Positions 1 to 11,226 of a DNA stretch of 64,000 bases are shown one piece after another (positions within the stretch are counted from its first letter, which is position 1; every line of letters begins with the position of its first letter). The notes below the pieces were generated by a model. The model worked only from the letters and a program-made list of their open reading frames with translations, searched no databases and was not told the origin of the DNA. The DNA is from Castanea sativa (Eukaryota > Streptophyta > Magnoliopsida > Fagales > Fagaceae), in the NCBI RefSeq assembly GCF_040712315.1, contig NC_134020.1:33887751-33951750 (forward strand), given 5' to 3'. A program made the translations under genes and the position numbers.

Positions 1-1279
1 TAGTTCATGAAATGCATTGTATGTGATTTAGTCACAGAAGATGTAAATCACAAGTTCTTTGTAAACTCAAAATGTAGTTTGTAGTCGGTGATGAAATTGG
101 GCATTTCATCTGCGAAGACTATAACATATCAATTAAGATGATTTGTCTTGATCATGGAAATAGGAATTTTTAGTTGGTATGTTGATATGTTTTAAGAGTT
201 AAAACATATTGAACTGGACTGGTGTGCGATTTATTATTCTCCTAACGACTGTTAAATGAATAATAAACTCACGACTTGTATTTGCATGAACTCTTAATCC
301 TGAGAGAATAATGGACTTGATCATAAGATGTAGGTTGCTTTGATATATCAGGAGTGAGATCTAGAGTTACAATCAAAACCTCAGTATGTTGGGTAACCAC
401 ATTTAATATTGATGGAACATATATTTTCAAGATGGAACATATATTTTCAAGATGAAACATATATTTTCAAGATGAAATTCATAGTCTCTTAACGGAGATA
501 CAAAATATTCCCTTGAGATAAGTTTAATGGGTTTGTTATTCAGAGAGTTAGGCCAAACCACTTTAGTAAGGAGTTACTAAAGTATATGTTTATAGAATTG
601 AATTTTATAAATATATGATGAGTAACTTAAAGGATTAAACCGGATACTCAAAAATAAGATGTAGTAATTTACAAAGTGGCAGTCTACATTCATGATTTTG
701 TGTTACTACGAATATTTTATGAAGGAGTTGCATATACAATAAAGTCTTGGGATATTATTTATAAATAAGGCCTAGAGTGCAATTATATTTATATAGTGGT
801 ATTAAATATAATTAATGGTAACTTTAGACTTGTAAAGAGTTGACAGAAATGCCCAAAACCCATTGGAACTAGTGGCTTATTAGTCTGTTTTGGTCCCACT
901 CAAAACCACACACTTAAGCCTAATTGGAAAGGCCCAAAAGGTCAGCCCAATTAGATAATCAGTTAGATACAAAGAGAGAAACATACATAATTTTCTATAG
1001 TGAACAACTAGAACATCATTGTGAAGTGGGGTACGTGAGTGTTAGACACTTTGACATTCTCCCTTAGTAAATTGATTGAGAAACCACACATCTTGAGCGT
1101 TAGTGGAATTGGAGTGAAGATTGAAAGTGTTCCTGAGTGATTTTGATCTTCATTTAAAATTCACCTCTCCAAGGTACACTCTCTTGTTCTTATATTCTAG
1201 AACTTATATAGTGCATGTTAACATTTATGAATGAAGTAGATCCGTTATTTTTCCGCTGCGTACATCCATATTTCCAACA
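1..1279 (+). repeat. 5' LTR of the copia element (partial)
   Basis: This aligns along its length with 6597-7804. It ends TTTCCAACA, giving the usual CA terminus. Relative to the right LTR it has a 20-bp unit repeated three times at about 411-474 and an extra segment of about 31 bp near 750-780, plus scattered substitutions. Such divergence suggests the insertion is not recent. Confidence 0.93.
411..474 (+). repeat. 20-bp tandem triplet inside the 5' LTR
   Basis: The unit GATGGAACATATATTTTCAA occurs three times in a row, the third with one change. The matching place in the right LTR, near 7009-7030, holds one unit. The copies therefore expanded or contracted after insertion. Confidence 0.9.
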
Positions 1280-1281
1280 AT

Positions 1282-1293
1282 TGGTATCAAAGC
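1282..1293 (+). other. Primer binding site (tRNA-Met type)
   Basis: TGGTATCAAAGC lies two to three bases after the LTR end and differs by one base from the common plant copia primer site TGGTATCAGAGC, complementary to the 3' end of initiator tRNA-Met. Confidence 0.9.
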
Positions 1294-1584
1294 GGTCTTC
1301 CTTTTCATATCTGTTTAACATGTTTTGAGTTTTGGAATTATTAACAATAATTTTATGTTGTTAGAAATTAGTTTTCTGCATGGTTGTTGAAATTGTTGTT
1401 TTTTATAAAAATTGATATTGATGTTATGATGTTGTTTAATTTTAATTTAAGTATGTTAAACTGAACTTAAGGCTATAGCATCAATGAAATTCAGTTTTGA
1501 TATCAATTCTTGTTCATTATGATCATATGTTGGTTGTTTTGTACATGAAAACGTTGAAAAAATTATCTTAGAAAAATTCTGAAA

Positions 1585-1795
1585 AATTCGAAATTCGTGA
1601 CACTCGATCGATCAAGAATCTCTCGAGCATCAATCGAGCTAACAGAAGATTTATCGATCGATTGAGGCTCTGTTGAGAATCGATCGAGTTTTGTAGAACT
1701 TTTTCTCGATCGATTGAGAATCTGCCGAGAATTGATCGAGCAACCACAACTTTTCTCGATCGATCGAGGTACATCCTCGATCGATCGAGGATTGA
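1585..1795 (+). repeat. CGATCG-rich palindromic motif cluster in the retrotransposon leader
   Basis: Between primer site and gag, the motif TCGATCGATYGAG or variants recurs about ten times in roughly 200 bp, often as a perfect palindrome such as CTCGATCGATCGAG at about 1756 and 1773. No intact coding frame explains it. It could be a promoter, packaging or protein-binding array, or a decayed minisatellite. Confidence 0.8.
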
Positions 1796-2444
1796 AGGTT
1801 CAGAATTTTATCTAAGTGTTTTTTTTACATATATAAAGAGCAAGACAATGTGAAATTAGATTATGCATATTTTAAATTTTAAAAACCTTTATTTCAAAAC
1901 ATCTAGTGGGAGAGAGATACAAGGGTTGAATCTCACGGCCTCCATTGTCGGTTTATAGTAGTGTGATTAAGTACCTTGCCTTGGCATATATGCCTTGCTC
2001 CCTTCAGAGGGTGTTTAATTCATGGTACTACAGGTTAAACTTTTTAATGATGAATAATATGTGTTTTTACATTAAGAACGACCACGCTATCGTGGAGTTA
2101 CTTAATGACTCACATAGAATTCAGTTAATGATGTAACTAGACTAAGTTTAATATTAACCTCCCTTTGGAGCTATGTCATTATTACTTAGAGGCTAAAAGA
2201 AAAACGGCATATTATTAGTGTTTGATAAGAGTTATCATGATAGCACTAATAATGAGAATAGTTCTCAATCAATCATAGTGTTTATAATTTACTTGCTTCC
2301 AAGGAATTTTAAACAAGGGATTGGGTTGTCGTTGCATATATTATTTTATGATTTTATTAAGGTTCCATATTATATGCTTATATGCTAAATTGATAATGTC
2401 CAGTTTACTTATTATATTCATGTTTATTATTTTCAGATTTGAAC

Positions 2445-3300
2445 ATGACATCATTTAGCCCACTTGTTTCTATTCTTAATTAAAACAAACTGACTGGATC
2501 CAACTATGTTGATTGGAAAAGAAATTTGGACATTGTTTTAACAGCTGAAGAGCACAAATATGTGCTTACTCAACCATGTCCTGGCTTTCCTTCATTAGAT
2601 GCTCCTTCTGAGGAAAAATAACAATATGATCGTTGGCAGAAATCTAATGAAATGGTCAAGTGCTACATCCTAGCATCTATTTCAAATGTTCTACAGCATC
2701 AAATGCAGGATGTAAAACTAGCTTCGGACATTATGCATAGTTTGAAGGAGATGTTTGGTGAGTAAGGTCGTTCTGTAAAGCAAGAAATCATGAGGCAAAT
2801 TTATAATACCAAAATGGCTAAAAGTAGTTCAGTGAGAGAGCATTGTCTTACAGTGATCTCTAATTTTGAATACATTAGAGGTTTTAGGTGCCGACATTGA
2901 TGGAGAATCCCAAGTAGATATAATACTCTAGTCACTACTAGAATCATTCAAGGAATTCAGACTGAATTATAATATGAACAAAAAAGTTTATTCTTTGTCT
3001 AAATTAATGAATGAGTTAGTGACGGCGGAAGGCATTTTTGGTACTTTAGTGTTGAAGCCAATATGAGTGAAGTTTCTACTTCTCAACCTAAGTCGAAAGG
3101 CAAGGGTAAGGAAAAGAAAAGGAATGATTTCACTAAGCAAGATGGTAAGTAAATTGCCTTGGGAGTTGTTGACAAAGGAAAGAAGCTTAAAGGAAAGTGT
3201 TTCCATTATAGTGAGAAAGGACATTGGAAGAGAAATTGTCTAAAGTTTAAGGTTGCCAAGAACAAGGGTATGAAAACTTCATTTCTTCTTGAAATATGTT
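2445..3300 (+). pseudogene. copia gag (broken)
   Basis: Translation from the ATG at 2445 gives recognisable copia Gag, including NKLTGSNYVDWKRNL after an early stop and a nucleocapsid region near 3196-3242. In-frame stops follow at the 13th codon, after EEK and after MFGE. In the zinc knuckle the first cysteine is at 3198-3200, but the second, expected at 3207-3209, is TAT (Tyr), so the CCHC box is broken. Gag packages retroelement RNA; this copy cannot make intact protein. Confidence 0.85.
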
Positions 3301-6300
3301 TGGTACAGAATCCCACGGATTCCTAGTGTGTGGATTCAGGTTGTACTAATCATATCTGCAATTCTTTGCAGGAGTTTTAGAAGACCAGAAAGCTGAGTAA
3401 AGGGGAATTGTTTCTTACTTTGGCTGATGGGAGCAGAATTTCGGTTGAAGCTATTGATGTTGTTAATTTGTGCTTTGAGTCTAGGGTTTTAATATTGAAA
3501 GACTTTCTTTATATACCTAATGTTCGTAGGAATTTAATTTCTGCAACTTATTTAAGTAAACATGGATATTGTTTTATCCTAAAGGATAATGTTGTAATAA
3601 AGAAGGATAAAATGTTTATCTGTTTTGGCAATATTGTAGATGGTTTTTATATTTTAATTTCTAATAAGCATGAATTACATAATTTTGAATTAGATGATAA
3701 CTCTCATGTAAAATGATTAAAGAGAAAGTTTCCTTCTAGTGATGCATATCTTTGGCATTTGCGTTTATGTCACATTAATTCAAATAGGATTCAAAGACTA
3801 ATCAAAGATGGACTTTTACAACCCATGGACTTTGATGAATTTCCTGTTTGTGAATCTTGTTTAGAAGGTAAAATGACCAAACAACCTTTTGATGCAAAAG
3901 GTAGAAGAGCCCAAGGGTTGCTTGAATTAGTTCATACGGATGTATGTGGTCCTATGTCAACCCAAGCAAAAGGAGGTTATGAGTATTTTATCACTTTCAT
4001 GGATGATTACTCAAGATATGGTTATGTATACCTAATGAGACGGAAGTACGAAACCTTTGAAAAGTTCAAAGAGTTTAGGGCTAAAGTTGAGAATCAATTA
4101 AGCAAATGCATAAAAGCCATTCGATCTGATCAAGGTGAAGAATACCTTCTTGGGGATTTCAAGGATTACCTAATTCAGAATGGGATTATATCCCAATTAA
4201 CTACACCTGGAACTCCTTAACAAAATGGTGTAGTGGAGAGAAGGAATATAACTCTTTTGAAAATAGTTAGGTCCATGATGAGTTATTCAACTTTACCAAT
4301 TTCTTTTTGGGGGTATGCCTTAGATATAACAATACATCTTTTGAATTTAGTTCCATAAAAATCTATTCCCAAAACATCCATGGAATTGTGGAGTGGGCGT
4401 AAGCCTAGTATGAGGTATCTCCACATTTGGGGTTGTCCAGTACATGTGCTAAAAGGGAAGTCTGATAAGTTGGAACCAAAATCAGAAGTATGTTTGCTTG
4501 CGGGTTATCTAAAAGAAACTAGGTGTTATTTATTCTATAGTCGAAATGATAACAAAGTTTTTGTTAGTACAAATGCCAATTTTTTTAAAAATGACTATAT
4601 GAATAATTTTACTCCTAGAACTAGAGTTGTATTGGCTAAAATGAATGAATATGTAAATCAACAACCTTTGGATAAATCTAGGAATGATGTGGTTGTATTA
4701 GATACACCACAAGATACTACTCATAAGATGTTTAGTACACAGGTGTCTCATCGTAGTGGGAGAATTGTTCGGCCCCTGTGAGATCTATAGGTTTGGGAGA
4801 AACTTATGAAACTATCTCAGAAGAGGCTGAATCGGATCCCTCCACTTATGAGGAGGCAATAAATGATATAGATGCACATCATTGGGTCCAAGCTATGAAA
4901 TCTGAATTAGATTCAATGTATTCCAATCAAGTTTGGGATCTTGTAAAGACGCCTAACGGCATTAAACCTGTTGGTTGCAAATGGGTTTATAAGAGGAAGA
5001 GAGGGATAGATGAAAATGTAGAAACTTTTAAAGCAAGACTAGTGGCGAAAGGGTATACACAAAAAGAAGGCATTGACTATGATGAAACTTTTTCGCCAGT
5101 AGCTGTGCTTAAATCTATCAGAATTCTCTTATCCATTGCTGCTCATTATGATTATGAGATTTGACAAATGGACGTTAAGACTGCATTTCTTAATGGCAAT
5201 CTTAAAGAAGAAATCTACATGTTGCAACCGGAAGGTTTCATTGCAAAGAACCAAGAGCATATGGTATGTAAGTTGAAAAGGTTTATTTATGGACTTAAAC
5301 AAGCATTTAGGTCATGGAACATTAGATTTGATCAAGCAATCAAATCATTTGATTTTGAACAAAATCTTGATGAACCATGTATGTACAAAAGACATCAAGG
5401 TAAAGAAGTAATGTTCCTAGTGCTTTATGTTGATGATATTCTACTCATTGGAAATGATGTAGGAGTAATGTCATTGGTTAAAATTTGGTTGTCAAGCCAA
5501 TTTGATATGAAAGACTTGGGTGAAGCTAACTATATTTTAGGGATCAAGCTTTGGCGAGATCGAAAGAATAGGATGTTAGGTTTGTCACAAGCAGGATATA
5601 TAGATAAGGTTCTAGAACGGTTTAGCATGCAAAACTCCAAGAGATGATTACTTCCTTTTAGACATGGAGTTCCTCTGTCTGATGACCAAAGGCCTAAGAT
5701 TCAGGAGGAAGAAAACATGATGAGACAGGTTCTCTATGCTTCTGCTGTGGGAAGTCTCATATATGCCATGCTTTGTACTAGACCAGATATTTATTATGCA
5801 GTTGGTATGGTCAGCCGATATGAATCAAATTCAGGACTTAAATATTAGCAAGCTGTAAAGCATATTCTCAAGTATCTATAAAGAACGAGAGATTATATGC
5901 TTGTTTACCGTTGTGAGGATTTGATTCCCATTGGCTGTACAGATTCAGATTTTCAATCAGATCTAGATTTCAGAAAATCCACGACGAGTTGTGTATTCAC
6001 TATGGGAGGTGGAGCCATAAGTTGGAGGAGTGTTAAGCAATCTTGTATTGCGGACTCCACAATGGAAGCTAAGTACGTTGCTGCTTGTGTAGCAGCAAAA
6101 GAGGCTGTTTGGTTCAAGAAATTCCTTTTTGATCTTGGTGTTGTGAGAATTGAGCAAGTTCCTATTACATTGTTCTGCGACAATAGTGAAGCAGTTGTAT
6201 AATCCAAAGATCCAAGGAATCACAAAAAAGGAAAGCACATAGAAAGAAAGTACCACATCATTTGAAACATTGTTTCTAGTGGAGATGTAGTTGTAGCAAA

Positions 6301-6412
6301 GCTTGATAGTGCAAAGAATCTAGCAGATCCCTTTACCAAAGCCTTGCCCCAAAGGACTTTCGAGTCACATTTGGAGGAGATGAGAGTTAAATTAGTGCAC
6401 AATAGTCTTTAG
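3301..6412 (+). pseudogene. copia pol: protease, integrase, RT, RNase H (broken)
   Basis: Protease shows the DSG active triad at 3333-3341. The integrase zinc-binding part holds CESCLEGKMTK, and the catalytic core shows HTDVCGPM and SDQGEEY (first and second Asp), with the Glu in VVERRN just after a stop at 4218-4220. Reverse transcriptase spans about 4790-5650, with DVKTAFLNG at 5171 and the catalytic YVDD at 5426-5437. RNase H is at about 5900-6202 with SKSTT-like and STMEAKY motifs. The frame ends at 6410-6412. Stops at 3324, 4218, 5162, about 5647, 5848 and 6200 break it. Where the ancestral residue can be inferred, most fit C-to-T or G-to-A changes of Gln or Trp codons. Confidence 0.92.
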
Positions 6413-6426
6413 GGCAAGTGGGAGAT
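6413..6426 (+). other. Polypurine tract of the copia element
   Basis: GGCAAGTGGGAGAT immediately precedes the right LTR. The AAGTGGGAGA core is the usual plus-strand primer of plant copia elements. Confidence 0.88.
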
Positions 6427-7804
6427 TGTTAGGATTTGTGCCTTTAAATCCTATTGTATGATGCTATGTATGCTATTATGTATGCCATTATGTATGCTAT
6501 TATATATGACATTATGTATGACTTAATGTTGTGATTAATAAAATTGTTTTATTATTATCTGAAATATTGGTAACATGAATATTGAGACATTATCATATAG
6601 TCTATGAGATGTACTGTATGTGATTTAGTTACAGAAGATGTAAATCACAAGTTCCTTGTAAACTCAAAATGTAGTTCGTAGTCGATAATGAAATTAGACA
6701 TTTCATCTGTGAAGACTATAACATATCAACTAAGATGATTTGTCTTGATCATGGAAATAGAGATTTCTAGTTGGTATGTTGCGATGTTTTAAGAGTTAAA
6801 ACATATTGAAATGGACCGGTGTGAGATTTATTATTCTCCTAACGACTGTCAAATGAATAATAAACTCACGACTTGTATTTGCATGAACTCTTAATCCTGA
6901 GAGAATAATGGACTTGATCATGAGATGTAAGTTGCTTTGATATATTAGGAGTGAGATCTAGAGTTACGGTCAAAACCTCAGTATGTTGGGCAACCACATT
7001 TAATATTGATGGAACATATATTTTCAAGAAGGAATTCATAGTCTCTTAACAAAGATACAAAATATTCCCTTGAGATAAGTTTAATAGATTTGTTATTCAG
7101 AGAATTAGGTCTAACTACTTTAGTAAAGAGTTACTAAAGTATATGTTTATGGAATTGAATTTCATAAATATATGATGAATAACTTAAAGGATTAAACCAG
7201 GTACTCAAGGATAAGATGTAATTTACAAAGTGACAGTCTACATTCATGACTTTGTGTTACTACGAATATTTTATGAAGGGATTGTATATACAATAAAGTC
7301 TTGGGATATATTTATATAGTGGTATTAAATATAGTTAATGGTAATTTTGGACTTATCAAGAGTTGACAAAAAAGCTCAAGGCCCATTGGAGCTAGTGTCT
7401 TATTGGTCTCTTTTGGTCCCACTCCAAGCCATACAACTAAGCCCAATTGGAAAGGCCCAAAAGGTCAGCCCAATTAGATAATCAGTTAGGCACAAAGGGA
7501 GAAACATACAGAATTTTCTGTAGTGAACAACCAGAACATCATTGTGAAGTGGGGTATGTGAGTGTTAGACACTTTGACATTCTCCCTTAGTAAATTGATT
7601 GAGAGACCACACATCTTGGGCGTTAGTGGAATTGGAGTGAAGATTGAAAGTGTTCCCAAGTAATTTTGATCTTCAGTTTTGAAATTCACCGCTCCAAGGT
7701 ACACTCTCTTGTTCTTATATTCTAGAACTTATATAGTGCATGTTAACATTTATGAATGAAGTAGATCCGTTATTTTTCCGCTACGTACATCCATATTTCC
7801 AATA
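6427..7804 (+). repeat. 3' LTR of the copia element
   Basis: Starts TGTTAGGATTTG after the purine tract and ends TTTCCAATA at 7804, where the left LTR ends CAACA; the terminal CA has mutated to TA. 1378 bp. Short ATGTATG-like repeats near the start (about 6455-6530) are part of U3. Confidence 0.93.
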
Positions 7805-8520
7805 TTGAACCCGACCCAAATCAATAGATACTTGTATAGAGAGTGGGATGAATAAGTTTGGGCTTCGCTTGATAACAAAGATAAAGAAAGAAAAGACTAG
7901 GGGTCTAAGGTTTGAATATATGAATGGATCTTTACAAGCTTGCCCAAGGACAATATTCTTGATTGTTACAAATAACGTTCACTCTCTCCCTCAGTTACTG
8001 TTCTCTTTGTAATATCTTTTCTCTCAATTCTTGTTGGATCCCCTTTATCTGAGAATCTCCTTCCTTTATATACTCCATGGCATCTTACATCCTAGCCCTC
8101 CATCTTTAATTCTCCCAAATCTCCTTAGGGCACTTGTCCTACTAGATTCTTGGTGAAGGTGGTGGAAGGAGCTGCTAAGCTGTGGATTCACTGTTTAGGT
8201 CACTTCCTCATTAATGCAACTGATAAAACTGTTGCCAACTATTCAATGCAGAGGAACAGGTGGGACTTTACAAGAAACTTCCCATAAAGATCTCGTTTAC
8301 CCCCTGAGGCACTCCCCTCATCTCACTATATCCCTCCAAGGGCGCTCCGTCACCTCCCATTCTCTCCTCGGACCACTTCACTCCTCGGACCGTGGATGCT
8401 TCTTCAAAATGAACAATTAAAGGCTACAACGATGCTCCACATCTTTGGTTCTCGGGTCCCCACAACTTCCTTTAGTCTTTAGTTAGCTGTTTGTTTACGC
8501 AAGAGTTTTATAACTCAATA
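7805..8520. repeat. LTR-like relic directly after the copia element
   Basis: A stretch of higher GC content than its surroundings, with CTTTATATACTCC at about 8065 and repeated CTCGGACC near 8368-8390. It codes for nothing long and has the look of a decayed LTR. I cannot define its ends or family. Confidence 0.35.
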
Positions 8521-9069
8521 GACACCTCCTAATGTTTTTAATGAAAACGTCCAATTTTTAAATTAACCATTGGTCTACACCACCATTTAACTTTTCTATT
8601 TTTTTTAGTTCAATATTTGGGCGAGAGAAGATTTGGTTATAAGATAATGTTACTAGGTTACAAGGCTCTCAACCTAAGAAATTATTCACTCCAACATGAG
8701 GATCACATCTGCATTCAACAATGCCTAGTGGTCCTCCCGTACTCAATGATACTGTGCCATGTGCGACAACTTATTTAATGCGATCCTAGTAACCAACCCA
8801 AGGAAAGTAATTTTAATTAATGCGGTATTATATTTTTCTATTTGGGAGTTACTATTTAATGTAAACTTTATTTATGTGATAATTTTGAGAAGGGTGATAC
8901 GATAAGTTTTGTAAATAGAATGATAAAAGTGTAGGTCTCAATAGATTTCAATGAGATTTTCATAAATAAATAAATGAAGCTTTTATACTTTTTTCCTAAA
9001 TCTTGTCAACTATAAACCATGAAATAATCCAGTGATTTTTTTTTATGAGAAAGTCGTTGGGGTGATTAA
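8521..9069. other. Intergenic, no gene seen
   Basis: AT-rich spacer with only short open frames and no recognisable domain. Confidence 0.6.
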
Positions 9070-9250
9070 GTGTGCGTTTGGATAAATGAATTTTGCCAAC
9101 TTATTGTCAACTTATTTTAGTATTCAGCTTATTTTTTCTATTATTCATAAACCTCATTGTACTATTTCAATTAACTTTTACCTTTATCTACAGTACTTTT
9201 AACAAAAAAAATTTCAGTTTTAGCAAAATAAGCGGTTCCCAAACATACCC
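9070..9250. mobile_element. MITE, family B (about 180 bp)
   Basis: Ends are inverted: GTGTGCGTTTGGATAA on the left and CCCAAACATACCC on the right. The body (AGCTTATTTTT, ACTTTTACCTTTATCTACAGTACTTT) matches two copies at 46.5-47.0 kb. Target duplication is not clear. Confidence 0.75.
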
Positions 9251-9734
9251 TATCTGATTACAATGTCCTTTGTTTGTCCTTCCTACTGCGGATGGTATGT
9301 ATGTAATATGAAGATGTGCATTAGGGCATGCTTGGTGCTGCGTTATAGTACTTTCATTGTGATTTGTGAATAATAGATTTGGGAACTGCTTAGCTGATTA
9401 CTTTAATATAAAGATGATAATTAAATAAATTTATGAAATAAAAAATAATATGTAAATTCATTGCATTTAATTTTGGTTTGATATATCTTTTTTTTAAAAT
9501 TATATTAAGTATATTCTTTCATTTTTGCGTTGTACTAGGAAAATGATTGGGGAGATTAAAATTTCATTGCATTTGTTTTTTCAAGTCAGCTGAGCTCCTA
9601 GGTGATTAAATTCCCATATAATTCAACATGAGATGAGTGTGTGCATATATATATACTGTTCTTCGTCAATTTCTCAATTTTTTTACGAGTGAAAATTAAT
9701 ATTATTTTATTACATTTTATTTACTAAAGAAATA

Positions 9735-9888
9735 GTTAATGGATGCCCTAAGAGTATTAATTTAGAAATTATTTTTAAAAACTTTTTATTGAAAAAAAAG
9801 CAATTGACTTTTTTGACAAATTTTTATATGGCATTTCATAAAAATGATATTAAAACTTTTAAAAAATAGTTTATTAACAAATGCCCTA
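9735..9888. mobile_element. MITE, family C
   Basis: Begins GTTAATGGATGCCCTAAGAG and ends near TTAACAAATGCCCTAA. Similar left ends and AT-rich bodies occur at 12896 and 45864, showing a dispersed family whose full terminus carries a self-complementary GCCCTTAAGGGC-like core. The right end here is shortened. Confidence 0.65.
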
Positions 9889-10995
9889 AAAAACACACGT
9901 GAAAATGACTAGTTTACTCATGACAGACAGAAGTGCAGGATTAGATATTGTTCTTGCCAAAATGGCCTGGCTTGGTAGTAAGTAGGCTCTTATCACAAAG
10001 GCTGAAGATGGGCTCATAAAATCTGATAATAAAAGGTGGACCTCATTTCGGCCTAGCTGATCAAGCGGAAGTTTGTTTGCATACTTGACACTCAAAAACT
10101 ATGGCCTAATTATGAATTATATACCCTTTTAAGGTTTTGTTAATTGTTAGTGCCTTTCAACTTTTTTTTCCAAGTTGTGATTTTTTTTTTCTTTCTATTT
10201 TGTCTTCAAGTTTCTATTTCGTATTCAATGTGGTGCCTAAAATTTTCCAACAAACGAAACCTGCTCCAATCGATTGGTGATTCGCCCTAGATATGATGCA
10301 CAAAGTAATGACATAGGAAAATGTATATAGTTGACTAGTTGGTAAATTCATGGTATGTCTCTCTATATTCCATAGCATTAATGTTACCATGTTTCATGAC
10401 CAATTGTAAAATTTCCCTACTCAGCGGTCAGCTTAAGGGAGAAAAAGAATCATGTAAAAGAAAATTGAGTGTGTAAACTTAAAGAAAGATGAATTGACAT
10501 TCACTGTCTATCATCAGAGTTATCACAGTTTTGTTTTATGTTGTTGAGCATTTGGGTCACATCATCCGCTGCATCCAATTCAATTTCTAGACAATAGTAC
10601 ACAACTTTAGTGCTAAACCCAAACCATCCCTCACAGCTGCATTATCTTGGTGAACATTAAGGGCCTTAGGTAGGGAAAATTCTTAGGTAGTTAGGTGTAG
10701 TGAGAAAGGTTTTCATTAAGAGGACAGAAGATTTGAGGTGAAAGGGGAAGAAAGAGAAATCAGGAGATTGATTGGTAGGGGGAAATAAATGTAAATGACA
10801 TTGAAGAGTCAAATAGAATGTCAATATGGTCCTGTATTTGTAATTTGGGAACTCCTATTTTATCCTTTGATGGAAACCACCACACACTGATTGTCTTTGA
10901 ATCTTTCTGGGTTCAAGCACACAAGTATGTGTATCATACCATTGAGGTTCATGGGCATCATTGTATGTGTTACAAATAAGTACAACAGCAACCAA
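9889..10995. other. Intergenic, no gene seen
   Basis: AT-rich non-coding DNA downstream of the DUF1191 gene (on its 3' side). A purine-rich patch at about 10680-10790 has no clear role. Confidence 0.6.
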
Positions 10996-11226
10996 GATAT
11001 CAAAACAAAGAAAGCAAACTGATTGATATTCAAAAAGAAAGAATATGAGAATCTGAACTGAACTGAACTGAACTATGAATGAAGAAACAAAAAACTTTTG
11101 TGAGTTTATTCTAGATATCAAAACAAAGAAAGCAAACTGATTGATATTCAAAAAGAAAGAATATGAGAATCTGAACTGAACTGAACTATGAATGAAGAAA
11201 CAAGAAACTTTTGTGAGTTTAATCTA
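10996..11226. repeat. Tandem duplication of 118/113 bp ending on the DUF1191 stop codon
   Basis: Copy 1 is 10996-11113 and copy 2 is 11114-11226; both begin GATATCAAAACAAAG and end at a CTA trinucleotide. They differ mainly by four versus three CTGAA units. Copy 2 ends exactly at the stop codon of the - strand gene (11224-11226), so the duplicated block is its stop codon plus proximal 3' UTR. Confidence 0.93.

Larger units (their letters stand above)
1..7804 (+). mobile_element. Degenerate Ty1-copia LTR retrotransposon, left end cut by the window
   Basis: Two long terminal repeats flank a gag-pol region in the order gag, protease, integrase, reverse transcriptase, RNase H, which is the copia order. 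A tRNA-Met-type primer site follows the left LTR and a purine tract precedes the right LTR. About 170 bp of the left LTR lie outside the window, so the left target-site copy cannot be seen; the right flank begins TTGAA. The reading frame carries many stops and shifts, so the element is dead by itself. Confidence 0.95.

Noticed and set aside
1568..1774. 68-codon frame on the - strand through the CGATCG repeats
   Set aside because: It is the translation of a palindromic repeat (SIDRE-like words), with no independent coding signal.
8649..8793. GTTACTAGG and CCTAGTAAC as ends of a small transposon
   Set aside because: Only nine bases are inverted, and no target duplication or second copy is seen.
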